Part shown: positions 30,829 through 41,383 of the stretch, piece after piece
Numbering within the stretch: position 1 is the stretch's first letter
Layout of the letters: the number at the start of each line of letters is the position of its first letter
Assembly: GCA_003427395.1 (NCBI GenBank)
Contig: BFEA01000155.1
Coordinates: 137,518 to 180,733, forward strand
Reading direction: 5' to 3'
Length of the DNA stretch: 43,216 nucleotides
Source of the DNA: Chara braunii
Taxonomy: Eukaryota > Streptophyta > Charophyceae > Charales > Characeae
Translations under genes and position numbers: made by a program
Notes under the pieces: model-generated
What the model saw: the letters and a program-made list of their open reading frames with translations, nothing else
Told to the model about the DNA's origin: nothing
The model's database searches: none

Positions 30829-31004
30829 AAACAGACTCGCCTTCGTTCTCACTTCACATGCATGCAAACAGGCGACACACCAAACTGATGACAGACGTCA
30901 GGCTCAAAACTCAGAGATAGGGAACCAAGAACACAGTCTGATTACAAGCTCGCTTCAGACAGGCTATAGCTCCGTCGCACATAATAACTCTTTGTTCGTC
31001 ACTG
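30829..31004 (+). repeat. Dispersed repeat flanked by (TTA)n, copy 1
   Basis: CAGACTCGCCTTCGTTCTCA, then CTTCACATGCATGCAAACAG and, at the end, CGCTTCAGACAGGCTATAGC and ACTCTTTGTTCGTCACT, align along about 175 bp with 31862-32040. Both copies begin immediately after a (TTA)n array. Confidence 0.7.
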
Positions 31005-31472
31005 TACCCAACTCCACTATTCACATACACTCAACTCAGATCACCCTGGATATCCCACATGCGACACACTATATCACATACACATACACACACTACACTC
31101 TCTACCTACTACGACCGATGTCACCCATTACAACTATGGCTAAGCTCTCTACTTCAAACACATTTCTTCCTCGGGCATCTGCAGACCATATTGCACAGGA
31201 CGCTGTCGCGGGTTTTTCTCAAAGCTCACGCATCAATGAGTGAATGGTTGGATGCCACCTCTTGATTTATACTACTGTTCATGGCTGGCCTGTCTCATTT
31301 CCACTGGGCCCTAAGTATGAACAGTCCCACACGGTACTTGATGAACTAGACTTTGATGAGACCAGGACTGGTTACCGCTGACTCAGCATGGCAGACTACA
31401 CCACCTGCCCACTTGCCTTTGATCTGCTGTAAGTGACGTTTAAAGGGCCACTTTCGGACCTTCCGGAAGTCT

Positions 31473-31625
31473 GTGAACTTGGCCCTTCGACACTTTAGCA
31501 ACTACGACCTTGACCTCTCAAGGACTGTAATAACTACGACTTTGGCCTTTCATGACTGTAGCAGCTACGACCTTGACCCTTCGGAGGACCTACAACTACG
31601 ACTCCCAGGACCTGCTAAGACCTAC
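31473..31625 (+). repeat. 31-bp minisatellite, about four to five copies
   Basis: A(A/G)CTACGAC starts at 31500, 31532, 31563 and 31594, each usually followed by YTTGRCC(T/C)yTC. A weaker first copy begins near 31473. Confidence 0.75.
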
Positions 31626-31820
31626 AGATGACAGGTCTACAGATCGAAACCCTAGTAGTACAACCTACGGACCTATGACAACCTACCAACTGCTGCGGAT
31701 ATACAGGTCACAAGTTCAACTCTCAGGGTTGACACAGATACTGTACACAGGTAAGGAGAGGACTAGGGATCGATCCCTGAAATCTAGATCAGCTACTGCG
31801 AAAGGGTGGAATCTGTTTCA

Positions 31821-31821
<1 letters not shown>

Positions 31822-31862
<41 letters not shown>

Positions 31863-32040
31863 TGGTAGTCAGACTCGCTTTTTTCCTTACTTCACATGCA
31901 GGTAAACAGATGGCACACCACACTGGCGACAAGAGCCACTCAAAGCTCATAGATATGACAACTGCGAACATAGTTCAGATGCAGACTCGCTTCAGAAAGC
32001 CTATGGCTCGGTCGCGATCAACAACTCTTGATCGTCACTA
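31822..32040 (+). repeat. (TTA)n and dispersed repeat copy 2
   Basis: (TTA)n at about 31822-31861 is followed by CAGACTCGCTTTTTTCCTTA (31870 on), CTTCACATGCAGGTAAACAG, and CGCTTCAGAAAGCCTATGGC, ending near ACTCTTGATCGTCACTA. The same order and edge as the copy at 30829, with roughly 70-75 percent identity. Confidence 0.7.
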
Positions 32041-33958
32041 TGCTTTTCCAAAGACTCGTTCTCATTCTACACGCTTGAAAAATGTTGGCAGTGAAGTTAG
32101 TATTAGTAATAGTAGTAGAGAGATAAGAGAAAGAGAGAGGGGAAAGAAAGAGAAAAGAATTAGGCAGATATACAGAAAACAAACAGACATAGACGTACTG
32201 AAACTTTTAAATTCAAACACAGATATACAAGATATGGATAACCATGCCTGATAGGCAAAGACAGACAACAGAGAGGTCCTAGATGAAAATGTATTGAGCT
32301 CGACTTTAAGGCTAAGACAGGGTCATGTCTACTCAACAATAAGTCAAAGGTCACAGTTCCAGAGCAGTCGCAGTCCCAAGGGTCACATCTGAATCAGACT
32401 AGGAATCTAATAAGACGGGCCCGTCAGCCACAACAGCAACAGACCATGGGGAAGGATACTGAGACACACACTTTACAACAGCAAGTACTGGGCTGGAGTC
32501 CCGAACACTTGGAGGTCGGATACAGACCACGCCAGATCAGTCCAACACTATAAAGGACTGGCCAGCCTCCCACTCAGTCGAGACTCATTCGCATGAGAAC
32601 GTAGGAATGGTGAGGCACTTGTGCGACATATGTAAGTGAGATGCGCCAGGCTTGAGAGTTGCGCTGAAGTGAGAGAGAAAGTTGAGCACTGGCTGGAAGA
32701 AGGGCAGCCATAGCTGCGCCAACACCAGTTAATACTAATAGAAGGGGAAGTTAGTAGAGAGAACCAGTGAGTGGTATTCAAAGTAGATCCTCGTGTGATA
32801 GGGAGTGTGCATGCATCAGTGAGTGTGAGTAGACGAGGTCTATAGACAGTAAAAGAGGAAAATGAGAGATGTGAGCTATGTTGAAACTTACATGTTGAAC
32901 TCTATCCTTGATGACTGGCTGCTAGCGCTGTTGACCACCAGGACTCATTTTGAACTCATGATTCTCCTTCTTTAATCAAGTTGTGATAAGTAAAATGCGC
33001 TTCCTGGTTTCCATCCATCTTCCATTGAACTGTGTATGAGACATTGCAATCTGTGAGATCCGTGTTACGTGCATGACTATTTGAAACACTCCAGCAAGGG
33101 AATAACGGGCGGGTCCTTCGCAGCTATATGCGGCAATTCCTTTTCTTTTATGCTTTCTGCAAATGTGTCTGCCCCGCTGTATCTCGATTGCATGCAAATT
33201 GGCTAAGAAGTAACAGTGTCGTGCCTTGGCAGAAAGGAAGAGGAAGAATGAGAGGAGAAAGGGATGACAGGAAGAGGGGAAAAGAAGGAGGGGAAGCAAA
33301 GAAAAGGGTAGACAGACACAAGCCGATAGAAAGGCGGACTGACAGACAACAACAGACTTATAAGACTGACACAAACGAACAGACAAACACGCACACAGAG
33401 ATAGAAAGGTGAGATTGGAGAAGCACGCACCTGGCCTCGGTGGCAATCTGACGCCTTCATGTACTTCGGATCTGCTGCTGACGTCAACTATATGTTATTG
33501 TCAATTCATAGGCTGCTAGTGGCAGTGGGATTGTAGCCTGGGTACCGAGCGCCAAGTAGGATGGTGGCGGTCTGGGTACATGCAGCATGTGACCAGCAGA
33601 GTAAGATGGGGCCGCAGACCACTGAGAACGCAATATTGTCACTGCCTCCGCGAACCGACATTGAGGGGGCACAGGTCGCAACCGAACAGCAGGACACTAG
33701 CGGACAATGGTTGGGTATGCATGTGCCCGTACAATCTTGCAGGCAGGATGAACAACAAGCATACGCGCACGTGATTATGGAGAGCAGGCATGCGGAACGA
33801 CAAAATAGAAGACCATACAAGTGTCATGTGGTGGAAGTAAAGTGGGAGAAGGAAGTGGAAATGACGGAAGATCGTTGACAAGTTGTACATCCATAAGATG
33901 TCTGTCCCTTTCATTGATCGCTTGCTTTTTGGTAAACGGATTGACAGAGTGTTACCAA
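32041..33958. other. Unassigned sequence
   Basis: No gene family recognised. ORFs 32976-33446 (-), 33561-33878 (+) and several shadows have no motif. A purine-rich patch lies at about 33225-33310. Confidence 0.35.
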
Positions 33959-33960
33959 TA

Positions 33961-34028
<68 letters not shown>

Positions 34029-34122
34029 CCACTATCGTTATTATTATTGTTATTAGTTATCACTGTTATCATTATCATTTCACTTATTATTTATATTATT
34101 ATTATTATTACTATTATTATTG
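33961..34122. repeat. (TTA)n array with degenerate continuation
   Basis: Pure (TTA)n to about 34025, then interrupted ATT/TTA repeats to about 34122. The Ile/Tyr-rich ORFs through it are not genes. Confidence 0.93.
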
Positions 34123-34184
34123 GTTGACTTGTAGTGTTTGAAACATCATGAGATAAGCAGGGGTCAGAAAAGGAAGAGATGTGG

Positions 34185-34505
34185 GGTAGTGGAGAGAAGA
34201 GGGACATTATCACCGTGTGACGGTGCCTGCCTCCTCCATCCTTCTCCAGTCTCCCTTGATCTGAACCCCTCATCTTTCTTTCTCTCCATATTTGTCCACG
34301 ATTATTATTATGACCATTGTTGTCATTATCATTCTTAAGCATCAGCCTGTAGTTCTTTGTTGATTGACATCAAAAGAAGTGGGGGAAGATCAGGTTTGGA
34401 GAGAGGAGGAGAACTGGAGAGGAGAGAGACATCGTCACCGTGTGATGGTACCTATCTCCTCCATCCTCCTCCATTTGGCCCGTAATCTAATCCCCTCATT
34501 TCCTT
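34185..34505. repeat. Two copies of a GA-hairpin-CT unit, about 225 bp apart
   Basis: GACATTATCACCGTGTGACG at 34203 and GACATCGTCACCGTGTGATG at 34428 are preceded by GGAGA-rich sequence and followed by CTCCTCCATCCTyCTCC, so each unit can fold with its GA arm on its CT arm around CACCG/CGGTG. ATCTGAACCCCTCAT and ATCTAATCCCCTCAT end each. Confidence 0.65.
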
Positions 34506-34584
34506 TTTTTTTTTTTTTTTTTTTTTACAACTTTCCAGAATGGTATGATTTCATTGAAGTAAAAGTCTACTCTGTGGAAAAAAA

Positions 34585-35031
34585 ATGATCAAACGGTTAG
34601 ACATAACAAGGCGATTCCGGGAGCTCTGCCGGAGTTCAGGAGGAACTCTTGAGGCAGGGAACCATAAGGTACGCATGACTCTATCTCTTCCTTTATCCCT
34701 TACTAGTTACAACTCTCTATCAGATTGCGTGAATGAATGTCTGCTATACATCTTCTTGTTTTCTTCAGGAGTAAAACTTTCAGAAAGGGTGGATGAACAT
34801 ATGCATGAAATAAAAACCTTGCGTGAAGTAAGGAAGGAACCTAGGAGAACCGAGAAGGAACCTAGTCTGCTTGGGTTTGGGAAACAAAGCCGTGTGATGG
34901 AGGTTCCTTTGGAGTCGTCACACTGCTTGCATGAAGTAACTAAGGTGAATGGTGGGATACTCGCGAGAGGGGGTCAACGAGAAAGGGAGACTGCGCTAGC
35001 GAACCGAACGCGAGCTTGCGGAGTGTGCTGA
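34585..35031 (+). other. 148-codon ORF with an intron-like segment, unassigned
   Basis: Open from ATG 34585 to TGA 35029. It contains an excellent intron signature: AAG|GTACGC at 34669 and TTGTTTTCTTCAG|G at 34768, 100 nt with a pyrimidine-rich 3' end. Splicing does not keep either flanking frame open: the next codon pair is GAG TAA. So if this is an intron, at least the upstream exon is untranslated. The later part is Glu/Arg/Lys-rich with no family motif. Confidence 0.3.
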
Positions 35032-37458
35032 CGACAACCGTTGTTCACGCACTCGCGCGACGTGCCTGCACATCTAGTAAGTGATGAAAAGATGAAGAAA
35101 TGGAGATCCGACCGAAAAACAGTTAATCTGCAGGGCATGGCGGAGGTTACCACCTGGACTGTTTGCCGCGCTTTAAACACGACTCCTCTCCGCCTTGGAC
35201 AGGCCAGCCACCGTTCGCCTATGTGTGGATCGCAGCTACTAGCTGGCTAGTATGTGACCTGCGAAGAGTCGAGTCGGTCCCGACATAAGCAGGGGAATTC
35301 GTGACAACGTGACTAGAGGCGCTGAGCAGTCATGATCAAGAACGGGGGTGGGAAAACCTTGTTTGATTGATGTCAACTTTTATCCTGTTGGAGTGACGAG
35401 ACTCCTTGTTGCTTTCAGACGAAAGTACCATCTTCCGTTTTTGGAGTGGGCGCAACCGTGAGGTAGTGCTCTTAGTGTGGGTAATGAGAACGCAAGTGCA
35501 CGGCGAGAGTTGATTTCTTGACAGACATCTATGGGCGAATAAATGCTGACGTCACGGGCTATAATCTTGTTTCCCCTTTCTTTCTCCACCCCCTCAGTCA
35601 ACATGATCGACCGTGGAATCCTGCATCATACTCAAACCCCTTTTGTTGATAAGTCAGCATGACAGATGAGAACGAATGGATGCTTGTGGTGGGAACTGGG
35701 CGGTAGTTGAGCTTGAATCGTATAATTGGAAACTGACTGTAAGTTTGGATGAGTTCTATCAACAGATACTTTGCAGGTAACTCGTCACAAACCATCATGC
35801 ATTCAGTCCCAATCACAGTGGAAGAAAAGGGGGGGGGTGATCATGAGTAGTGATACTTGGGCAACCGAAGCGCCCTCCCTCTCTTGCTAGTGGTTCGTGG
35901 TTGACGCCAACTGTTCAAACATCCCCATTTTCTTTTACTTTCCTCTGCCATGCGTATGCTGTACTGAAGAAACAGAGGGGTAATCTTCATTTAATGGGCA
36001 GGCGTTGACCTCTGTAATTAATCTAACACGTCTCATTACGCATATGTCGTGAGTGACAATTTCGTATTGCGTATTGAGAAGAGGGAGATACGGTCCGGTT
36101 GGCATGTTTTTGTTTCTCTTGATAAGAGTTGTGGAGCCAAGAGTGCTTTCTAGGATTTGATCTGTCTAACCGGCTAATCAGATAAGATCAGGGGATACGA
36201 CTCAGAACGTTCTTCCTTCTCTTCGTGTGTGTTTTTACCCTCACCACCGGCTTTCTGCATGTTTTGAGTTATCTATGGAATTATTAAGCCTAAGTCGTGC
36301 AAAAGTGATGAGAAGTGGTTTGGATCTTAATTTTCCCCTTAATTGCTCCTAAGATGCCTGTTGATTAAGTCTCAAATGACAAACCATGGGGAATGAGTCG
36401 CCTGACACAGAGTAATAAGAGGGGACTGCGATCTCTGCATACCATTGATGGGCAACAAACGATATGTGTTACAAAGAATAATGTACTTATTGGTAAAGTT
36501 CTTATTAGATGGTGATTAAGGAAGTGAGAACGAGAAGAGCAAGTGAAAACCCTTGAGCGTAAATCCTGAGTTGAAGCTGATAAAGAAAGTGGATGACCAT
36601 CTGTTCGGCTCTTAAGAATCAGTTCATTCAAAGTTCTTTTCCATGCCTTTAATTAGGCTGGCCGATAAAACAAGAGCGCGTTCTACGCCTGAGAGTGTTG
36701 ACGTATCCTGAGTTTATCCTTGTGGCCGGATGGGACTGTGCTTTCGTTTCGGAAAGGTGTGTTTTAGCCTGTACGGCCCCTGATGTGTGCTGGCATGGTG
36801 AAATGTCTTTTCATGTGTGGGTAAAATCGTAAAACTGCATTGCTCATTGAGCATTAAAGTGAAGTCTCTCAATTAGGGTACGGTGTTGACAAGCCTAGGC
36901 TGCCGAGTTCTCGGTGGGGAAGCGAAGAGAATCCCCCCCCCTCGAACATGATGGGCATTTGAACACGAACTCATTCTAGTTGGCCTGACTCCTTTTTAAC
37001 TCATGAGTGACACTGCAGTAAGAGAGTTAGCTTTCCTCGAGCGAGATGAGAACCATCTGTTGATGTTGAGTACTGTACTCAGGGAAAAATCTGATGTACT
37101 ACCGGGGATTAACTGACTGTGCCGCATACTTACCTGGGAAGGGCGTTGGGGACTACTGTTAGTCAACATCGATGACCGGTCAAGGGAAGTCTATTCGATG
37201 ACAAGGTGCACTTTCCTGCAACGAAAGTGGTTGGGTGTAAAACCCTCAGTGTATTTTGGGAAGAGCCCATCTTGATGGACTTGATCCAGTATGCTGTGTA
37301 GATTAGGACTGAGTTCGTCATTGAGCACGGGCGCGGGTTATGAATAACTGAGACCATGCCCCATCGCTTTGTTATTCCATACTCAGATAGGGCAACCTAC
37401 GAGGCAGTGACTCCAGACTGACTCAACACTTAGCTTTAAAAGAATACCAAGGACCCTA
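35032..37458. other. Unassigned sequence
   Basis: No gene, RNA or strong repeat recognised. ORFs 35380-35604 (-), 35598-35816 (-), 36365-36631 (-) and 37163-37357 (-) are short and motif-free. Short G and C runs occur at 35829 and 36931. Confidence 0.4.
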
Positions 37459-37647
37459 TTGGTAGCTATTTGTAGCAGGCCTGTTCATGTCTTGTCTGCT
37501 CCACTGGCATGTCAGAGTGAGCTACCACGTATTCCTGCAGTGGAAGTTCTGATATCAAAGGTTATTTTATCACAAAATCTCTGTTGGCTACCCTCTGCTC
37601 ATTTTCAGTCAGTTAACGCCCTCGTTAGAGACATTCTACGAGTGAAC

Positions 37648-37765
37648 GCTAGTACGGTAAAACTAAATCTGGTTCGGAGAAGAGACAGGCAATTTGGGTC
37701 GGATCCCTTGATATTTTCCTGTTGATAAGATCAATCTGCTAGTACGGTAAAACTAAATCTGGTTC
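37648..37765 (+). repeat. 28-bp exact direct repeat, 90-bp offset
   Basis: GCTAGTACGGTAAAACTAAA (continuing TCTGGTTC) occurs at 37648-37675 and 37738-37765. Weakly similar sequence (GAAGAGxGACA) follows each, so a larger tandem duplication of about 90 bp has partly decayed. Confidence 0.85.
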
Positions 37766-38101
37766 CTCCAGAATCTGAAGAGGGACAACCAGTTTCCAAC
37801 TGAGCAGTCAGGTGATGATCAGTTAGTATTCCCTCAATACTCGAAGGTTCAGGTTGCTCGCAGCCTCTTGCCCGAGCCTATCTGCAGCAAAATATCCCCG
37901 CTTGCGTTTGAGATCAGCGTCAGACTATTAGTATTTTTCCTTGCTGAGACATTGAAGTAATCTTAACTTTCCCCTCTAGTCCATGGACTCAATCCAATCA
38001 CCCCCAGCATAATAGACTCTAATAGGGAAGTGAGAAGTGATGGCTTAGTGAAGGTCACTGACACTCTGCATAGTGATTAGACAGAAGGTTGGGAAGAGAG
38101 A

Positions 38102-38287
38102 GTGATCGAGAATCTTCGCTATCAAATGAGATTCATGATGGAATATGCCTTTACACTGGCGAGAGACAAGACGAGTATGATCGAGTACACCTATTACATA
38201 CATGGGTCAGATGGAAAACAACACAGCACTCTTTCATTTACGAGGTCAGTTGAGGAAGCAAGAAAAATAGTTGTTGGTGATCTGTAA
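38102..38287 (+). other. Short ORF, possible exon upstream of the 182-codon ORF
   Basis: 61 codons from ATG 38102 to TAA 38285. Composition is protein-like (YTYYIHGSDGKQHSTLSF). Same strand as the ORF at 38635. No family recognised. A preceding open stretch at about 37782-37959 is also protein-like. These may be exons of one gene or parts of a mobile element. Confidence 0.3.
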
Positions 38288-38416
38288 GAGAGTTTAGTCA
38301 TCAACCCCGAGAGGGACGAACATGCATCAGATAGAAACAAATTGGAGAGGACGGATCTGACTCAGAAACAGGCCACAACCGGATACAGAGTACATCATCG
38401 AATCACGGGCAGCAAG

Positions 38417-38540
38417 CGTATCAGAAACCGCTATCAGAAACAGGAATCAGAAACAACAATCAGAAACCGCAATCAGAAACAACAATCAGAAAACAACAAT
38501 CAAAAACACCAGTTAGAAACAACGGTCAGAAACAACATTT
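38417..38540 (+). repeat. 12-13-bp minisatellite (AATCAGAAACAAC)n
   Basis: About nine imperfect copies of AATCAGAAACMRC. It lies between two ORFs and makes the Gln/Asn/Arg-rich ORF at 38342-38542, which is therefore not taken as a gene. Confidence 0.85.
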
Positions 38541-38634
38541 AGAACAGTATTCAAAAGGCATCCAAGTCGTGGACATCTATCAGTCAAGCTCAACCTCATT
38601 TCTCTCTACCAGGGTATAGCTGCTTACCAAGCGT

Positions 38635-39331
38635 ATGAGGGAGATCAATCCCATTACAGTTGACCAGTCGGTCCTTGACAGTCTCAATCTGATCGCTGCC
38701 AAAGAGAGCTTCCCCTACAAGTATATCAGGATTGATGGGTTCAAGCGCGAAGATCTGTCTATCTTCGTTGTTCTCACGGAGTTTGCTGAAGGTACAGTCA
38801 ACGATCTGCGGATCTTTCTGAAAAAAAGGAACGAGACACACCCTCATTTTGATGCAGTGTGCGCCGCAGGAGCCGGGTTTGTGCAATGGAAAGCTGCGAG
38901 GCTCCAGGGGAGCACAAAGCTAGTCTATAGCTTTGGCCCTAAGCTTTTCACTGACTATCCCAAACCGCCGGTCCCATACTATCTTACTGACAACTTTTAC
39001 TGGGGTGGACTGATGGACTTGGCCAAGAGATATTTGTCGCCCGCAGAGATCGACTACGAGGCAGTGACTGAACCCTCTGAATTCCCACATCTCAGGAGGG
39101 GCATTTTCTCTCAGCCCTATCTCCCCACTCTATGGGAGGAATTTTGTGCCATGCTTGACTTCCGCATCATTGGACTTGGCTGAAAGTGTTTGGAACTGGC
39201 AGGCTTCAGGTGGCTTTACATTCAAAATCCCCAAGCTCAGAGAGTACGAAGACATGGCAAGAAACCCAAACGACAGACAACAAAATGAGAGATTGAGTGT
39301 GAAGTTCAGAGGGATGAGTGAGGACTCTTGA
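38635..39331 (+). CDS. Protein of unknown family, 182 codons, likely frameshifted extension
   Basis: ATG 38635 opens a 182-codon frame (stop TGA 39181) with balanced composition and no low complexity, the most gene-like ORF in this half of the window. Visible features: IRIDGFKREDLSIFVVL near residue 23, FDAVCAAGAGFVQWKAARLQ near 70, YYLTDNFYWGGLMDLAKRYL near 113, and LPTLWEEFCAMLDFRIIGL at the end. Near 39170-39182 another frame takes over smoothly (LAESVWNWQASGGFTFKIPK) to a stop at 39329. The original protein was probably about 230 residues and lost its frame by one indel. AATAAA lies at 39585. I do not recognise the family; it could be a host gene or a mobile-element protein. Confidence 0.5.
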
Positions 39332-39584
39332 TTGGTGCTGGTCATGCTCTCTTCCATATGTACTTTCTGAGGCTCTTATGAGTTCTCATTCTTCCCTCAT
39401 TCATTCGATCATGTCATTGCTCGAGTCAGTCGGTCTTGCTACTTGTGCTGCTCTTGCCTAATGATCACTTCTCGTGGATGAATCTGTCACGGTTCTCAAA
39501 ATCAGATTGACATAATTGTTGCATACACAACACTCCTCAATTTTATGATTATTATTTGCATATTTTTTTGTTGTTCCGAATCAA

Positions 39585-39590
39585 AATAAA
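39585..39590 (+). promoter_or_regulatory. Polyadenylation signal AATAAA
   Basis: Canonical hexamer about 255 bp after the extended stop of the preceding ORF, in an AT-rich context with T-rich sequence before it. Consistent with, but not proof of, transcript end here. Confidence 0.35.
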
Positions 39591-39769
39591 AGATTCTTAA
39601 GACCGGGGACCCGCGAAGACCGCAATTGAAGGGTCTCGCTTGAAGTCGGACGCACACAACAGGAAGGGATTTGCATTATTTAACTTATTTTATTTATTGT
39701 AATCACATACAAAACCGTGCGTGACAGCCTGTTGGCTTTCCGGTCGCCCGAAGCAGCCCGACTGGAAAA

Positions 39770-40242
39770 AGTGCGACAACACGTCGAAACCACTAAAAGA
39801 GATACGTCACATTCCTAGGATAGCGACATTGATGGGAGCGCATGTAGCAGATCCACCGTTTATCATGGGTTGGTGGGGAATGCCCACGAGAAAGCATGTG
39901 CCGAGTAATCGTTGCTGCCGCAATTCGGAAGTCCTGCCAATGATTACAAATTTATTCAAATCTGGTCAATTGCCTAGTGAAGACACCTGCCGGTTGATGG
40001 GAAGGGATGCTGAAGGTAGCACTTAGATAGCGAATGACAAGGAAGTCGCAGGCAGCCGTTTTATCAAACACGCTCATGCGAAGCGAGCCATCAGAACGTA
40101 CCCGTATATGCACACCTAAAAAGGCACACGAACCATCTGTTGTCTTAGTTTCCTTTCACTCAAGCCCATAATGTTCTGAGGGAGGAGGTAATTGCCCCCA
40201 CGAAATAACATCATCAATGAGGTGATAAGTGAAGGTGTATCG
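39770..40242 (-). pseudogene. Reverse transcriptase fragment with LIDD box, family distinct from LINE and gypsy
   Basis: One minus-strand frame covers about 150 codons with three stops. In order: FTYHLIDDVISWGQ (40230-40190), the (Y/L)xDD catalytic box; YGLE, a stop, then KETK; CAFLGVHIRVRSDGSLRMSV (FLDV-type palm block with D-G); FDKTAACDFLVIRY; SIPSHQPAGVFTRQLTRF; and ICNHWQDFRIAAATITRHML, then SRGHS. The YIDD...VFDK..FDF.V.RYP..SNIP...GVF.SQL.RF..IC pattern belongs to a large RT family seen in many algae and invertebrates that is neither gypsy nor L1. N-terminal RT motifs are missing: it ends at an (AT)n array at 40243. Exact class not determined. Confidence 0.65.
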
Positions 40243-40277
<35 letters not shown>

Positions 40278-40475
40278 ATTCTAATTATATCTATTACATA
40301 TTTAGATTTATTTGATTTATCTATTTCTATTTATTGCAATTTACCAATTATAAATTTATAAATATTATAGAGAATATAGTATCTTCTATATGAAATAATC
40401 AATAATATTGTTATTATATTACGACGAGGCCAGGTAAGAAAGAGTAGGAACACTTATATATATATATATATATAT

Positions 40476-40517
<42 letters not shown>
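40243..40517. repeat. (AT)n, AT-rich spacer, and (AT)n(GA)n
   Basis: (AT)n at 40243-40274, AT-rich spacer, then (TA)n at about 40455-40479 joined to (GA)n to 40517. The same AT-then-GA compound occurs at 16264-16335. Confidence 0.93.
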
Positions 40518-40520
<3 letters not shown>

Positions 40521-40580
40521 AACAGAGCTGCCCGGTACACCGCAAGCAGACAGGGAGAAGAGGACAACAAACAAGGGGCT

Positions 40581-40616
40581 GTGACAAACTGTTTCGTCGG
40601 AGTTTCACCGACTCAT
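40581..40616 (+). repeat. 36-bp dispersed motif, copy 3
   Basis: GTGACAAACTGTTTCGTCGG, then AGTTTCACCGACTCAT. The stem GTCGG/CCGAC closes a 7-nt loop. (AT)n begins directly at its end. Confidence 0.7.
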
Positions 40617-40742
40617 ATATATATATATATATATGGTATATATATATACCGGTACGGGCCGAACGTCCGAACTTACGGGACCCCTTGGGGATGTGTTCAG
40701 TCGTTCGGGCCGAACACGAAAAAAAAAAAAAAAAAAAAAAAA
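40617..40742. repeat. (AT)n, GGGCCGAAC-containing segment and A24
   Basis: (AT)n to about 40648; GGGCCGAAC at 40656-40664 and again at 40707-40715, the second within the near-palindrome GTTCGGGCCGAAC; then an A run at 40719-40742. The same GGGCCGAAC word begins the hairpin element at 42631. Confidence 0.6.
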
Positions 40743-40774
40743 CAATTCAAAAAAATCTGAAGAAAAAGATATGT

Positions 40775-40830
40775 TAGTTAGGCATGCCAGTGACATTCAG
40801 GAGGTTGTGGGTTCAAGCCCCAGTGCCAAC
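40775..40830 (+). other. tRNA-like segment with RNA polymerase III box B (possible SINE)
   Basis: GGGTTCAAGCCCC at 40809-40821 matches the tRNA T-arm and pol III box B (GGTTCRAxxCC). A box-A-like word (TTAGGCATGCCAGTGAC) lies about 30 bp upstream. The rest does not fold as a complete tRNA, so a tRNA-derived SINE head is possible. No repeated copy in the window. Confidence 0.35.
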
Positions 40831-41383
40831 GGACTGTGATAGTCCTCTGGATACCCCTGCTCGGTATTTGCGGGGTCTATGACCAACACGGGCGTGAGTG
40901 TGAGCGCGAGTGGGTTGTGTGTGGTGTGTGGGCGAGTGTTGGCCATAGCCTCTGCTGCTACTTGATGAGGGGTGGGGGACGATGAGAAAGGGAGGCGCAA
41001 CTACTGGCAAAATGCTCGGTCTTTGCATTAGCCAGACCCCCACCGGCGGCCCCACCCTATCTCTGACTACCGCTGTTGGGGCGGGGGGCAACATAAATTA
41101 CCTCGTTTGCGAGGCCCCATGCTTGCAGGGGTCCCGTCTATATAGTCTTAGGAGTAGTGGTAGGAAGGTAGTGAAAGGCAAAAAAAGATGTTGAGAGAAG
41201 TACTCAGTGTAGTTAAAAAAAAAAAACATTTGCTTGAGCATTACATCCAAATTCCTTACCAAATTAAAATTAAAAAAAAAAATCGATGACAAAGCTTTTT
41301 TTTTTTTTTTTTTTTGGCGACCACGCTGGGACACGACAAAGCTAATAATAAAAATAATAAAAAATAAAAAAAGAATTAGAATT
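40831..41383. other. Unassigned, with homopolymer runs
   Basis: No gene seen. A/T homopolymers at about 41215-41226, 41271-41281 and 41298-41316 separate GC-rich sequence (41030-41100) from AT-rich sequence. Confidence 0.4.

Noticed and set aside
30636-30920. Tyr-, Asn- and Ile-rich ORFs through (TTA)n (also near 34,000)
   Set aside because: Microsatellite translations with no flanking coding signal.
34585-35031. Two-exon gene using the intron at 34669-34768
   Set aside because: The splice sites look good, but neither spliced frame stays open, so no protein gene could be supported.
38417-38540. CRISPR-like array
   Set aside because: Units of 12-13 bp without spacers; a minisatellite.
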